This document shows, in pieces, positions 23,223 to 34,577 of a stretch of DNA of 64,000 nucleotides. This stretch comes from Morella rubra. Lineage: Eukaryota > Streptophyta > Magnoliopsida > Fagales > Myricaceae. The position numbers were made by a program, and so were the translations under genes. The stretch is from contig CM025852.1 of assembly GCA_003952965.2 (NCBI GenBank), positions 5,710,753 through 5,774,752 of the forward strand, written 5' to 3'. Position 1 is the stretch's first letter; every line of letters starts with the position of its first letter. A model generated the notes under the pieces. It ran no database searches. It was not told the origin of the DNA and was given only the letters and a program-made list of their open reading frames with translations.

Positions 23223-26200
23223 TTGGATAGTGGTTGTTCAAGACACATGACCGGTGACCCATCAAGATTCTCAAGCCTATCAACCATCAAAGGTGGAAAT
23301 GTAACATTTGGCGACAACTCCAAAGGGAAAATCATTGGTATAGGTAATATTGGTGGTAACTCTCTTCCTTTAATTGAAAATGTCCTATTGGTTGATAAAT
23401 TGAAGCATAACTTGCTTAGTATTAGTCAACTTTGTGATAAAGGTTATAGAGTTATATTTGAATCTTCTCGATGCCTTATTGAAAATGTCATAGATGGAAA
23501 ATTATTGTTTATTGGCCATAGGAACTCAAATGTGTACAAGATTGACATTGATCAAAATGCTTGTGTGGATAATTGTCTTGTGGTCAATGTAAATGATAGT
23601 TGGCTATGGCATAGAAGATTGGGTCATGCAAGCATGCATCAAATTTTGAAAATCTCTAAGCATGATCTTGTGAATGGGCTACCTAAATTGAATTTTGAAA
23701 AAGACCAAGTTTGTGAAGCTTGTCAAATGGGAAAACAAGTGAAAACCTCTTTTAAATCCAAAAACTTCATTTCAACTAGTAGACCTCTACAATTACTTCA
23801 TTTGGATTTATTTGGTCCATCAAGAATTCAAAGTCTTGGTGGAAAGTCCTATGCCTTTGTAATTGTGGATGACTACTCTAGGTTCACTTGGATTTTGTTT
23901 TTAGCTTCAAAAGATGAAGCCATTCATGAGTTCATTAAATTCTCAAAAAGGGTGCAAAATGCAAAAGGATACACCATTGTGGCCATTAGAAGTGACCATG
24001 GTGGTGAATTCGTAAATGAGAAGTTTGAATCTTTTTGTAGCATGAATGGTTATGAGCATAATTTTTCAACACCTAGAACTCCTCAACAAAATGGAGTTGT
24101 TGAGAGAAAGAATAGAACTATTCAAGAGATGGCAAGAACTATTTTAAATGAAAATAAGTTACCAAAATATTTTTGGGCCGAGGCCGTCAACACATCTTGC
24201 TATGTTTTGAATAGAGTTTCTATGAGACCCACTTTGAAGAAAACTCCTTATGAGCTTTGGAAAGATAGAAAACCCAACATCCATTATTTCAAAGTTTTTG
24301 GTTGTAAATGCTTCATTTTAAATACCAAAGACAACCTTGGAAAATTTGATTCTAAAACCGATGTTGGAATTTTCCTTGGATACTCTAATTCGAGTAAAGC
24401 TTATAGAGTTTATAACAAAAGGACTCTTTGTGTTGAAGAATCAATGCATATCACTTTTGATGAAACTAATGGTCCGTTTGAGAAAAATGCAAGTGTAGAT
24501 ATTGAAGATATTGAGGGGGAGATGGAAGAACTTGAGATCAAGGATAACCCCACTCAAACCAAGGAAGCTCAATCGTCCAAGTGAAGAAATTATTCAACCA
24601 TTGCAAGGAGAAGGTACTTCACAAGAACTCCCTAAAGAATGGAGGTATGCTACTAGTCACCCTCAAGAGTTAATTATTGGTGATCCCTCTCATGGAACTA
24701 GAACTAGAGCTTCACTTAGAAATATTTGTAATCATCTTGCATTTGTGTCTCAAATTGAACCAAAGACTTTTCTTGAAGCCGAAAACGACGAAAGTTGGAT
24801 TTTGGCAATGCAAGAAGAGTTAAACCAATTTGAGAGAAATCAAGTTTGGGAACTTGTCCCTAGACCCAAGGATCAAACCATTATTGGCACAAAATGGGTC
24901 TTTAGGAACAAGGTTGATGAGCACGGTACTATTGTTAGAAACAAAGCTAGGTTGGTTGCTAAGGGCTATAATCAAGAAGAAGGAATTGATTATGATGAAA
25001 CATATGCACCCGTAGCACGTTTGGAATCAATTAGAATGCTTTTGGCCTTTGCTTGTTATAAAAATTTTATGCTTTATCAAATGGATGTGAAAAGTGCTTT
25101 CTTGAATGGATTTATCATGGAAGAAGTCTATGTAGAACAACCACAAGGTTTTCAAAATGAAGCTTATCCAAATTTGTTTTCAAATTAAAAAAGGCTTTGT
25201 ATGGACTAAAGCAAGCTCCTAGAGCTTGGTATGATAGACTTAAAACTTTCCTTGTTGAAAAAGGTTTTTCCATGGGTAAAGTTGACACAACACTTTTCAC
25301 CAAGTCCAAAAACAATGATATCATAATTGTGCAAATTTATGTGGATGACATCATATTCGGTGCTACTAATGACTCTCTTTGTCAAGAATTTTCCAAATTT
25401 ATGCATGAAGAGTTTGAGATGAGTATGATGGGTGAGCTTAACTTCTTCCTTGGACTACAAATCAAGCAATCCAAAGAAGGAATCTTCATAAACCAAGCCA
25501 AGTATATAAAGGATCTACTCAAACGCTTTGGAATGGAGAACTTGAAAGTGGCGGAAACACCAATGAGCACATCGCTAAAGCTTGATGCGGATGAAAAAGG
25601 TAAAAAGGTGGACATCACCAAATATAGAGGTATGATTGGAGCTCTCCTCTATTTGACGGCTAGTAGGCCGGATATTATGTTTAGTGTGTGTTTATGTGCT
25701 AGATTCCAAGCATGTCCTAAAGAATCTCATTTTTGTGCCGTAAAAAGAATTTTTCGATATCTTTTGGGTACTATTGACCTAGGACTTTGGTATCCTAGAG
25801 ACACTCACATGAACCTAGTAAGCTATTCCGATGCCGACTTTGCCGGGTGCAAAGTCGAGAGAAAAAGTACTAGTGGTACTTGTCATTTCCTAGGATCATC
25901 TTTAGTTTCTTGGAGTAGCAAGAAACAAAACTCGGTTGCTTTATCAACAACCGAAGCGGAATACATAGCGGCCGGTAGTTGTTGTGCTCAAGTGTTGTGG
26001 ATGAAACAAACTCTCAAAGATTTTGGACTGGAATTTGAGAGTATACCCATCAAATGTGATAACACTAGTGCTATCAACTTGTCCAAGAATCCCATCCAAC
26101 ACTCAAGGACTAAACACATTGAAGTGAGACATCATTTTCTAAGAGATCATATTCAAAAAGGTGACATCTCACTTGATTTCATTGGTACTGAGCATCAACT

Positions 26201-26288
26201 AGCTGATATTTTCACAAAACCCTTGAGTAATGACAGATTTCGTGATCTTAGACGAGAAATTGGGTTTTTAGATGCAAATGCTCTTTGA
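23223..26288 (+). pseudogene. pol of element B
   Basis: Protease ([10 protein letters not shown] at about 23224), integrase ([43 protein letters not shown]), reverse transcriptase ([30 protein letters not shown]) and RNase H ([27 protein letters not shown]) appear in copia order, ending GFLDANAL at 26288. It lies in three long open pieces, so it is a lightly broken fossil. Protein identity to A and C is very high by eye. Confidence 0.9.
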
Positions 26289-26439
26289 TATGTTTTATTG
26301 ATTTCCATGGATTTTCATTGTTTTGATGTTTTAAACATGTTTAGAATGTCCTTATATATTGTTACATGTTTGAATTCATCAAATACATCATTCATTTCAT
26401 TTTGGGCACTAAAAACTTATTTTTTCAAAGGCTGTTCTC

Positions 26440-26600
26440 TGTAGCGGTCGACCATGTGGAACCGCTACACGAAGCGGTCGACCGGTTAGTAGAACTTGTT
26501 CTACCAAGCGGTCGATGACATCAACCGCTACAAAGCGGTCGACCGCCTCGTCGAGCCTATATATACTACAGTTCACATTTTGGTCGACCGCACCCTCTTC
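26440..26600 (+). promoter_or_regulatory. Putative internal promoter of the extra gene, element B
   Basis: GGTCGACC occurs at 26445, 26476, 26536 and 26582, with related half copies between. TATATATA lies at 26558-26565. The start codon of the extra gene is at 26851, after a CT-rich leader of about 285 bases. The cluster repeats the logic of the LTR promoter (same palindromes, then TATA). Confidence 0.6.
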
Positions 26601-26850
26601 TCACGTGAACCGCTTCTCCTCTCTCGACTCAAACCCTCTCAAATCCCTCTCAAAACACCATAATCTATCCTATAATCCATCCCAATCATTTTAGCCCATC
26701 AAATTCGGCCAAAACCCTCACTTTTTGTGTGGATTCACCTCAAAATCCATCAAGCATTCACTTATTAGGGATTTCGGCCCCCTTTGAAACCCTAACCCTA
26801 GATTTCCACATTTCAGCCCTTTTCCTCTCATTTTCTCACTCTCAATCATC

Positions 26851-28045
26851 ATGCCAAGGACAAAGCATGCTGCCATGGTTGGAAATGAGCGAGCTAGTTC
26901 CTCTCGTTCTTCAGCGGATCAAACGGGTGAGCCTGATTATTTTTTCCGTAATCCTGAATGTGCTGAGAAGTATTACAATGACTTTTCAAAGAGAAAAGTC
27001 ATGTTGGGAAGGAAAGTGAATGTAGAATCACTTTCGGATTTTGAAATTGAGCGTCCATTTGTGAAGCAGGGTTGGAGAAATTTGTTGGATATGGGTACCG
27101 AAGTGTTTCCCAAATATGTTAGGCTTTTCTTTGCTAATTTGACTGTTGGGTGGGAAGCTGGAGGTTTATTTACCGTGAAGAGTATGGTTGGAGGACGGAT
27201 ATTATTTTAAATGAAGTTATTCTAGGAGATATTTTGGGTATCCCACATGTCGGGATTCGGGCCTATGAGTTTAAAACTTGGCCCGTGTGTAAGGGCTTTG
27301 ATTATGGAGAAGCCCTAGTTTACCTCCTAGGTAATGGTGTGGCAGAAGATGTACCTAGGAAGATCCATGCCAACCAACTATCCATACGTTCGAGGTTACT
27401 TCATTTGATTTGCACCCATAACCTGATTCCTCGGGGTGGGCACCGAGAGGAGGTGACTTTTATGGATGTCTTCGTGATTGAGCGACTTCTGAAAGAGAAG
27501 AAAGTTCAACCTTCCTTATATTATGCTCAAACATATGGAAGCAGCATGTGAGTCTAAAAAGAATCTTCCATATGGCTTGCTGTTTACCAAGATATTTCGA
27601 TATTTTGGGGTTGCACTCAGTTCTCGCGAGCGAGACACTTTGACCAAGTGTGAACAATTTGACGCTACGGTCCTAACCCGGATGGGTTATAGAAGGACTT
27701 CCAGAAATACTTGGGTGCCGAAGCGTCAGGATAGTGATGAGGATGAAGGTGTTGCTGTGGCTGAGGCTGAGGATGAGCCTGAGGGTGAGGAGATAGATGC
27801 TGAGGCGATGGAGTTTGATGTAGATGCTGATTTGGCTGCTGATCCTCCCATTATTCCTTCCCCTACCGAGATTCCGACCTTCCCTCTTCCTCTGATACTC
27901 GATTCACTGCTTTCGAGGCGAGGATGCTTGCTATGCATGAGGCACAGAACAAGTTCATTCAAGATAGTTTACTTCTATGCAAGAGGAGCAGAGGCAGTTC
28001 TTTGCAGAGATGAGGACTTTTATGGCCCGCTTTCCTCCTCCATGA
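26851..28045 (+). pseudogene. Extra gene downstream of pol in element B
   Basis: Starts MPRTKHAAMVGNERAS and ends MARFPPP-type residues at 28045. It shares all blocks with the copy in A (YVRLFFANLTVGWEAGG, GIRAYEFKTWPVCKG, SSRERDTLTKCEQF, DEDEGV acidic tail). It is read in several overlapping pieces, so broken. At several bases it agrees with C against A. The product's role is unknown. Confidence 0.8.
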
Positions 28046-28384
28046 TTTTCATTGCATATGCATTTCATTTGTCTTTTGTATTTTTCTTTCTTTTCTTTTA
28101 TGTATTTTTCTTTGCTTATGTACTTCCTTTTTATGATGACAAAGGGGGAGAGAATAGTCTCTTTTTTGTATCTTTGCACCCCTTTGCAACTTTGATGTAC
28201 TGCTTCTATGATATGAAAGTTCTTTATTATTCATACGCAATCTCATTCATATTATATGCTAACATTTTGTCATTGAGGTATTAAAATGTTTACAACCCCA
28301 CATCAAAGTACAAAAGATAGGGGGAGACAAGATCAACAAAAGGAAGATCAATTAATTTATTGTCATCATCAAAAAGGGGGAGAT
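28046..28384 (+). other. 3' untranslated region of element B with three purine tracts
   Basis: Purine tracts with GGGGGAG lie at 28141-28152, 28318-28326 and 28371-28383; the last touches the 3' LTR. The first and last share GATGAC/CATCA-AAA context, suggesting a duplicated tract. Confidence 0.65.
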
Positions 28385-29698
28385 TGTTGGCTTTTAGTCA
28401 CAATCAATGTTTTGATGATAACAATAGAAGTAATTGAGATGTGAAGCAAAGCGGATCCAAAATGAGCACGAAGCGATCAAGTAACATCCCCTTCAATGGA
28501 AGTGCTCTTAAAGTGAAGACTCAAGATGCTAGGGTAATCTTTGTAACTCTAAGTCTTCATCTTTAACAAGGATTTGAACCACACACTTGCATATTTCTTC
28601 AAAACTTGCATGAAATGTTTTACCTCTTGTTTTGAAGATTTAAAAATATTTTTAAATGGCTTTAAAATATCCCAATCAAACTCCAAACTTTTTATATACT
28701 TATGGGAAGTTAGTCTTTAAAATTGGGTATTTTAAGTTGGTCAAAATCGTGTTTTTAAAACAACCGGATCATGTGCTTAAGTTGAGGAGGTCGACCGGCT
28801 CATGTAGCGGTCGACCGGTCTTCGACCGCTTGGTATAGCGGTCGACCGGTTGGTTTGAAAAAGTTTAAAAAAGAGCCGTTCTGACTTCTGACATTATGAC
28901 CGTTGTAACGTAAACCTGCAGCGGTCGACCGGTTCATGTAGCGGTCGACCGGTTCATCGAGATTTTTTAACAGCTCGACTCCAACGGCTATAAACGGCTA
29001 TTTTTCTTATGAGGCCTATATAAAGCCATTCCTACGCCTTTTAAAAGTTGCTGAACAACTAAATCATTTTGCAAAAGCTAAGAGTGATCTAAAACCTTTC
29101 AATCCTTGTTCAAACATCATTCACACATAATCAACACTTTCACATCCTTGTTGTTGTGTGAAGCTTAAGAGATAGAAATTTCTCATTGTAATATCTACTC
29201 CATCAAGGGAGTTTTAGTGATTTTTCGTTCATCCTATACACTATTAAGAGAGTGATTCTCTTGTTTCCTTTTGGTGAGGTTTGTTCATCAAAAGAAGGAG
29301 TTTAGAGAGGTTTGTTCTCAAACTCGTTCTTGAGGCTTGAAGAGGTGTTTCTCAAGCTCAAGTGTAAGGAAGGCTTTCCCTTGGTTGAAGGGAGCATAGT
29401 GAAAAAACCTCAAGGCTCGGTAAAGGAGCTTGAGGGGTGGATGTAGGCGGGTTTGCCGAACCACCTAAAAATCTTGTGTTTGCTTCTCTTCCCTTATCTC
29501 ATTACATTGTGCTATTAGTTTCTTTCTAAGTTTTATTTCTCTATTAAGTTGCAATATATATTCTTGTGTTCAATCTTTTATTGCAATCACTTCTCTTTGT
29601 GAGACTTAGCTAGCAACACTTTCTAAAGGGTGAGTTTCGAAAAAGTTTTGAAACCCAATTCACCCCCCTCTTGGGTTGCCTTAATCCTAGGATTTACA
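28385..29698 (+). repeat. 3' LTR of element B (1314 bp)
   Basis: TGTTGGCTTTTAG to GGATTTACA. It has about five GGTCGACC palindromes (28785-28960) and TATATAAA at 29017-29024. It shares diagnostic bases with the left LTR of element C, including a stretch reading GACCGTTGTAACG and CATCCTATAC. The tandem array starts at the next base. Confidence 0.9.
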
Positions 29699-32600
29699 CC
29701 TAATATTTGAACAAATTAATTTACAGGATTTTTTCTAATTTATCTTTCGGTCTATAACTTTTCCATTACTCTATTTACTTCGTTTTCTGCAACATTATGA
29801 TATCTATTTTTTGAATTATTAAATTTGGACTATTTTTAATTTAGCTATTGTACTATAAATCCTTAAATAATCCATTTCCCACATTTTCTTCAATAATAGG
29901 GTGTCTAAGTTTTAAGCTAAATTAATTTGGGCTATTTTTTGCGTCTATAAGTCTTCCATTGTCCTATTTGGCTCATTTACCATAATAATATGGTATCTAA
30001 TTTTTGAACAAATTAATTTAAAGGATTTCTAATTTATCTTTTGGTCTATAACTCTTCCATTAATCTCTTTGCTTCATTTTTTTTTCAATATTATGGTATC
30101 TAATTTTTGAACTAATAAAACTGGACTATTTTTCAATTATCCTTCGGCCATTTGAACATACATTTTGCTACATTTCTATTCCATTAATATATTTTCCCCA
30201 TTTTCATCGATATTAAGGTAGCTAATTTTTAAACTACTTAAAATGGGTTATTTTTTATTTATATTTTGGTTTATAAGTCTTCCAGTAATCTGTTTGACAA
30301 TTTTCCATCATGTTATGTTATTTAATTTTTTAGCAAATTAAATTACAGGATTTTCAAATTGTATTTTGGTCTATAAGTCTACGATATTTAATTTTTTTAA
30401 GTAATTAGTTTGGCCTATTTTTCATTTCTCTTTTGCACTATAACTCCTCCCTTAATCTATTTGTTTCATTTAAGTTTTCCATTGATCTATTTGGTTCATT
30501 TACCATAATATTATGGTACCTAATATTTGAACAAATTAATTTACAGGATTTTTTTAATTTATCTTTCGGTCTATAACTTTTCCATTACTCTATTTACTTC
30601 GTTTTCTGCAACATTATGATATCTATTTTTTGAATTAATTCATTTGGACTATTTTTAATTTAGCTATTGTACTATAAATCCTTAAATAATCCATTTCCCA
30701 CATTTTCTTCAATAATAGGGTGTCTAAGTTTTAAGCTAAATTAATTTGGGCTATTTTTTGTTTATATTTTGGTCTATAAGTCTTCCATTGTCCTATTTGG
30801 CTCATTTACCACAATAATATGGTATCTAATTTTTGAACAAATTAATTTAAAGGATTTCTAATTTATCTTTTGGTCTATAACTCTTCCATTAATCTCTTTT
30901 TGCTTCATTTTTTTTTCAATATTATGGTATCTAATTTTTGAACTAATAAAACTGGACTATTTTTCAATTATCCTTCGGCCATTTGAACATACATTTTGCT
31001 ACATTTCTATTCCATTAATATATTTTCCCCATTTTCATCGATATTAAGGTAGCTAATTTTTAAACTACTTAAAATGGGTTATTTTTTATTTATATTTTGG
31101 TTTATAAGTCTTCCAGTAATCTGTTTGACAATTTTCCATCATGTTATGTTATTTAATTTTTTAGCAAATTAATTTACAGGATTTTCAAATTGTATTTTGG
31201 TCTATAAGTCTACGATATTTAATTTTTTTAAGTAATTAGTTTGGCCTATTTTTCATTTCTCTTTTGCACTATAACTCCTCCCTTAATCTATTTGTTTCAT
31301 TTAAGTTTTCCATTGATCTATTTGGTTCATTTACCATAATATTATGGTACCTAATATTTGAACAAATTAATTTACAGGATTTTTTAATTTATCTTTCGGT
31401 CTATAACTTTTCCATTACTCTATTTACTTCATTTTCTGCAACATTATGATATCTATTTTTTGAATTAATTCAATTTGGACTATTTTTAATTTAGCTATTG
31501 TACTATAAATCCTTAAATAATCCATTTCCCACATTTTCTTCAATAAAAGGGTGTCTAAGTTTTAAGCTAAATTAATTTGGGCTATTTTTTGTTTATATTT
31601 TGGTCTATAAGTCTTCCATTGTCCTATTTGGCTCATTTACCACAATAATATGGTATCTAATTTTTGAACAAATTAATTTAAAGGATTTCTAATTTATCTT
31701 TTGGTCTATAACTCTTCCATTAATCTCTTTTTGCTTCATTTTTTTTTCAATATTATGGTATCTAATTTTTGAACTAATAAAACTGGACTATTTTTCAATT
31801 ATCCTTCGGCCATTTGAACATTACATTTTGCTACATTTCTATTCCATTAATATATTTTCCCCATTTTCATCGATATTAAGGTAGCTAATTTTTAAACTAC
31901 TTAAAATGGGTTATTTTTTATTTATATTTTGGTTTATAAGTCTTCCAGTAATCTGTTTGACAATTTTCCATCATGTTATGTTATTTAATTTTTTAGCAAA
32001 TTAATTTACAGGATTTTCAAATTGTATTTTGGTCTATAAGTCTACGATATTTAATTTTTTTAAGTAATTAGTTTGGCCTATTTTTCATTTCTCTTTTGCA
32101 CTATAACTCCTCCCTTAATCTATTTGTTTCATTTAAGTTTTCCATTGATCTATTTGGTTCATTTACCATAATATTATGGTACCTAATATTTGAACAAATT
32201 AATTTACAGGATTTTTTCTAATTTATCTTTCGGTCTATAACTTTTCCATTACTCTATTTACTTCATTTTCTGCAACATTATGATATCTATTTTTTGAATT
32301 AATTCATTTGGACTATTTTTAATTTAGCTATTGTACTATAAATCCTTAAATAATCCATTTCCCACATTTTCTTCAATAAAAGGGTGTCTAAGTTTTAAGC
32401 TAAATTAATTTGGGCTATTTTTTTTTATATTTTGGTCTATAAGTCTTCCATTGTCCTATTTGGCTCATTTACCATAATAATATGGTATCTAATTTTTGAA
32501 CAAATTAATTTAAAGGATTTCTAATTTATCTTTTGGTCTATAACTCTTCCATTAATCTCTTTTTGCTTCATTTTTTTTTCAATATTATGGTATCTAATTT

Positions 32601-34577
32601 TTGAACTAATAAAACTGGACTATTTTTCAATTATCCTTCGGCCATTTGAACATTACATTTTGCTACATTTCTATTCCATTAATATATTTTCCCCATTTTC
32701 ATCGATATTAAGGTAGCTAATTTTTAAACTACTTAAAATGGGTTATTTTTTATTTATATTTTGGTTTATAAGTCTTCCAGTAATCTGTTTGACAATTTTC
32801 CATCATGTTATGTTATTTAATTTTTTAGCAAATTAATTTACAGGATTTTCAAATTGTATTTTGGTCTATAAGTCTACGATATTTAATTTTTTTAAGTAAT
32901 TAGTTTGGCCTATTTTTCATTTCTCTTTTGCACTATAACTCCTCCCTTAATCTATTTGTTTCATTTAAGTTTTCCATTGATCTATTTGGTTCATTTACCA
33001 TAATATTATGGTACCTAATATTTGAACAAATTAATTTACAGGATTTTTTCTAATTTATCTTTCGGTCTATAACTTTTCCATTACTCTATTTACTTCGTTT
33101 TCTGCAACATTATGATATCTATTTTTTGAATTAATTCATTTGGACTATTTTTAATTTAGCTATTGTACTATAAATCCTTAAATAATCCATTTCCCACATT
33201 TTCTTCAATAAAAGGGTGTCTAAGTTTTAAGCTAAATTAATTTGGGCTATTTTTTGTTTATATTTTGGTCTATAAGTCTTCCATTGTCCTATTTGGCTCA
33301 TTTACCACAATAATATGGTATCTAATTTTTGAACAAATTAATTTAAAGGATTTCTAATTTATCTTTTGGTCTATAACTCTTCCATTAATCTCTTTTTGCT
33401 TCATTTTTTTTTCAATATTATGGTATCTAATTTTTGAACTAATAAAACTGGACTATTTTTCAATTATCCTTCGGCCATTTGAACATTACATTTTGCTACA
33501 TTTCTATTCCATTAATATATTTTCCCCATTTTCATCGATATTAAGATAGCTAATTTTTAAACTACTTAAAATGGGTTATTTTTTATTTATATTTTGGTTT
33601 ATAAGTCTTCCAGTAATCTGTTTGACAATTTTCCATCATGTTATGTTATTTAATTTTTTAGCAAATTAAATTACAGGATTTTCAAATTGTATTTTGGTCT
33701 ATAAGTCTACGATATTTAATTTTTTTAAGTAATTAGTTTGGCCTATTTTTCATTTCTCTTTTGCACTATAACTCCTCCCTTAATCTATTTGTTTCATTTA
33801 AGTTTTCCATTGATCTATTTGGTTCATTTACCATAATATTATGGTACCTAATATTTGAACAAATTAATTTACAGGATTTTTTCTAATTTATCTTCGGTCT
33901 ATAACTTTTCCATCACTCTATTTACTTCATTTTCTGCAACATTATGATATCTATTTTTTGAATTAATTCATTTGGACTATTTTTAATTTAGCTATTGTAC
34001 TATAAATCCTTAAATAATCCATTTCCCACATTTTCTTCAATAAAAGGGTGTCTAAGTTTTAAGCTAAATTAATTTGGGCTATTTTTTGTTTATATTTTGG
34101 TCTATAAGTCTTCCATTGTCCTATTTGGCTCATTTACCATAATAATATGGTATCTAATTTTTGAACAAATTAATTTAAAGGATTTCTAATTTATCTTTTG
34201 GTCTATAACTCTTCCATTAATCTCTTTTTGCTTCATTTTTTTTTCAATATTATGGTATCTAATTTTTGAACTAATAAAACTGGACTATTTTTCAATTATC
34301 CTTCGGCCATTTGAATTACATTTTGCTACATTTCTATTCCATTAATATATTTTCCCCATTTTCATCGATATTAAGGTAGCTAATTTTTAAACTACTTAAA
34401 TGGGTTATTTTTTATTTATATTTTGGTTTATAAGTCTTCCAGTAATCTGTTTGACAATTTTCCATCATGTTATGTTATTTAATTTTTTAGCAAATTAAAT
34501 TACAGGATTTTAAATTGTATTTTGGTCTATAAGTCTACGATATTTAATTTTTTTAAGTAATTAGTTTGGCCATTTTT
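29699..34577 (+). repeat. Left arm of higher-order tandem array, ~831-bp unit, ~5.9 copies
   Basis: The 18-bp palindrome TACCATAATATTATGGTA marks each unit at 30501, 31332, 32164, 32996 and 33829, giving periods of 831-833 bp. Units differ by few substitutions and small indels. Each unit consists of eight diverged monomers starting near TATCTAATTTTTGAAC and containing GGTCTATAA-TCTTCCATT. In the first unit these span 29699-29800, -29900, -29993, -30096, -30218, -30317, -30384 and -30516. It is about 75% A+T with no credible coding. The first base after the LTR corresponds to the edge of the 18-bp palindrome. Confidence 0.92.
30501..30518. repeat. 18-bp perfect palindrome marking each array unit
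   Basis: TACCATAATATTATGGTA is its own reverse complement and occurs once per ~831-bp unit on both arms. Weaker relatives (ATAATATGGTATC and similar) end the other monomers. It may extrude as a cruciform; function unknown. Confidence 0.85.

Larger units (their letters stand above)
20205..29698 (+). mobile_element. SIRE-lineage Ty1/copia element B, plus strand, without matching target duplication
   Basis: Same family and gene order as element A: LTRs at 20205-21492 and 28385-29698, primer site, gag, pol, extra gene and purine tract. It interrupts element D at 20204 on the left but meets the tandem array at 29699 on the right. The flanking 5-mers (AGAAG left, CCTAA right) do not match. At several bases its 3' LTR agrees with the LTRs of element C rather than with its own 5' LTR. 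B is therefore likely a recombinant of two insertions. It is a fossil with a handful of breaks spread over gag, pol and the extra gene. Confidence 0.85.

Noticed and set aside
30501-30518. Geminivirus-type replication nonanucleotide in the array palindrome
   Set aside because: The centre reads TAATATTAT, not TAATATTAC, and there is no stem-loop with a GC-rich stem and no replication gene nearby.
31264-31449. Open frame inside the tandem array
   Set aside because: Not kept in the other units; AT-rich chance frame.
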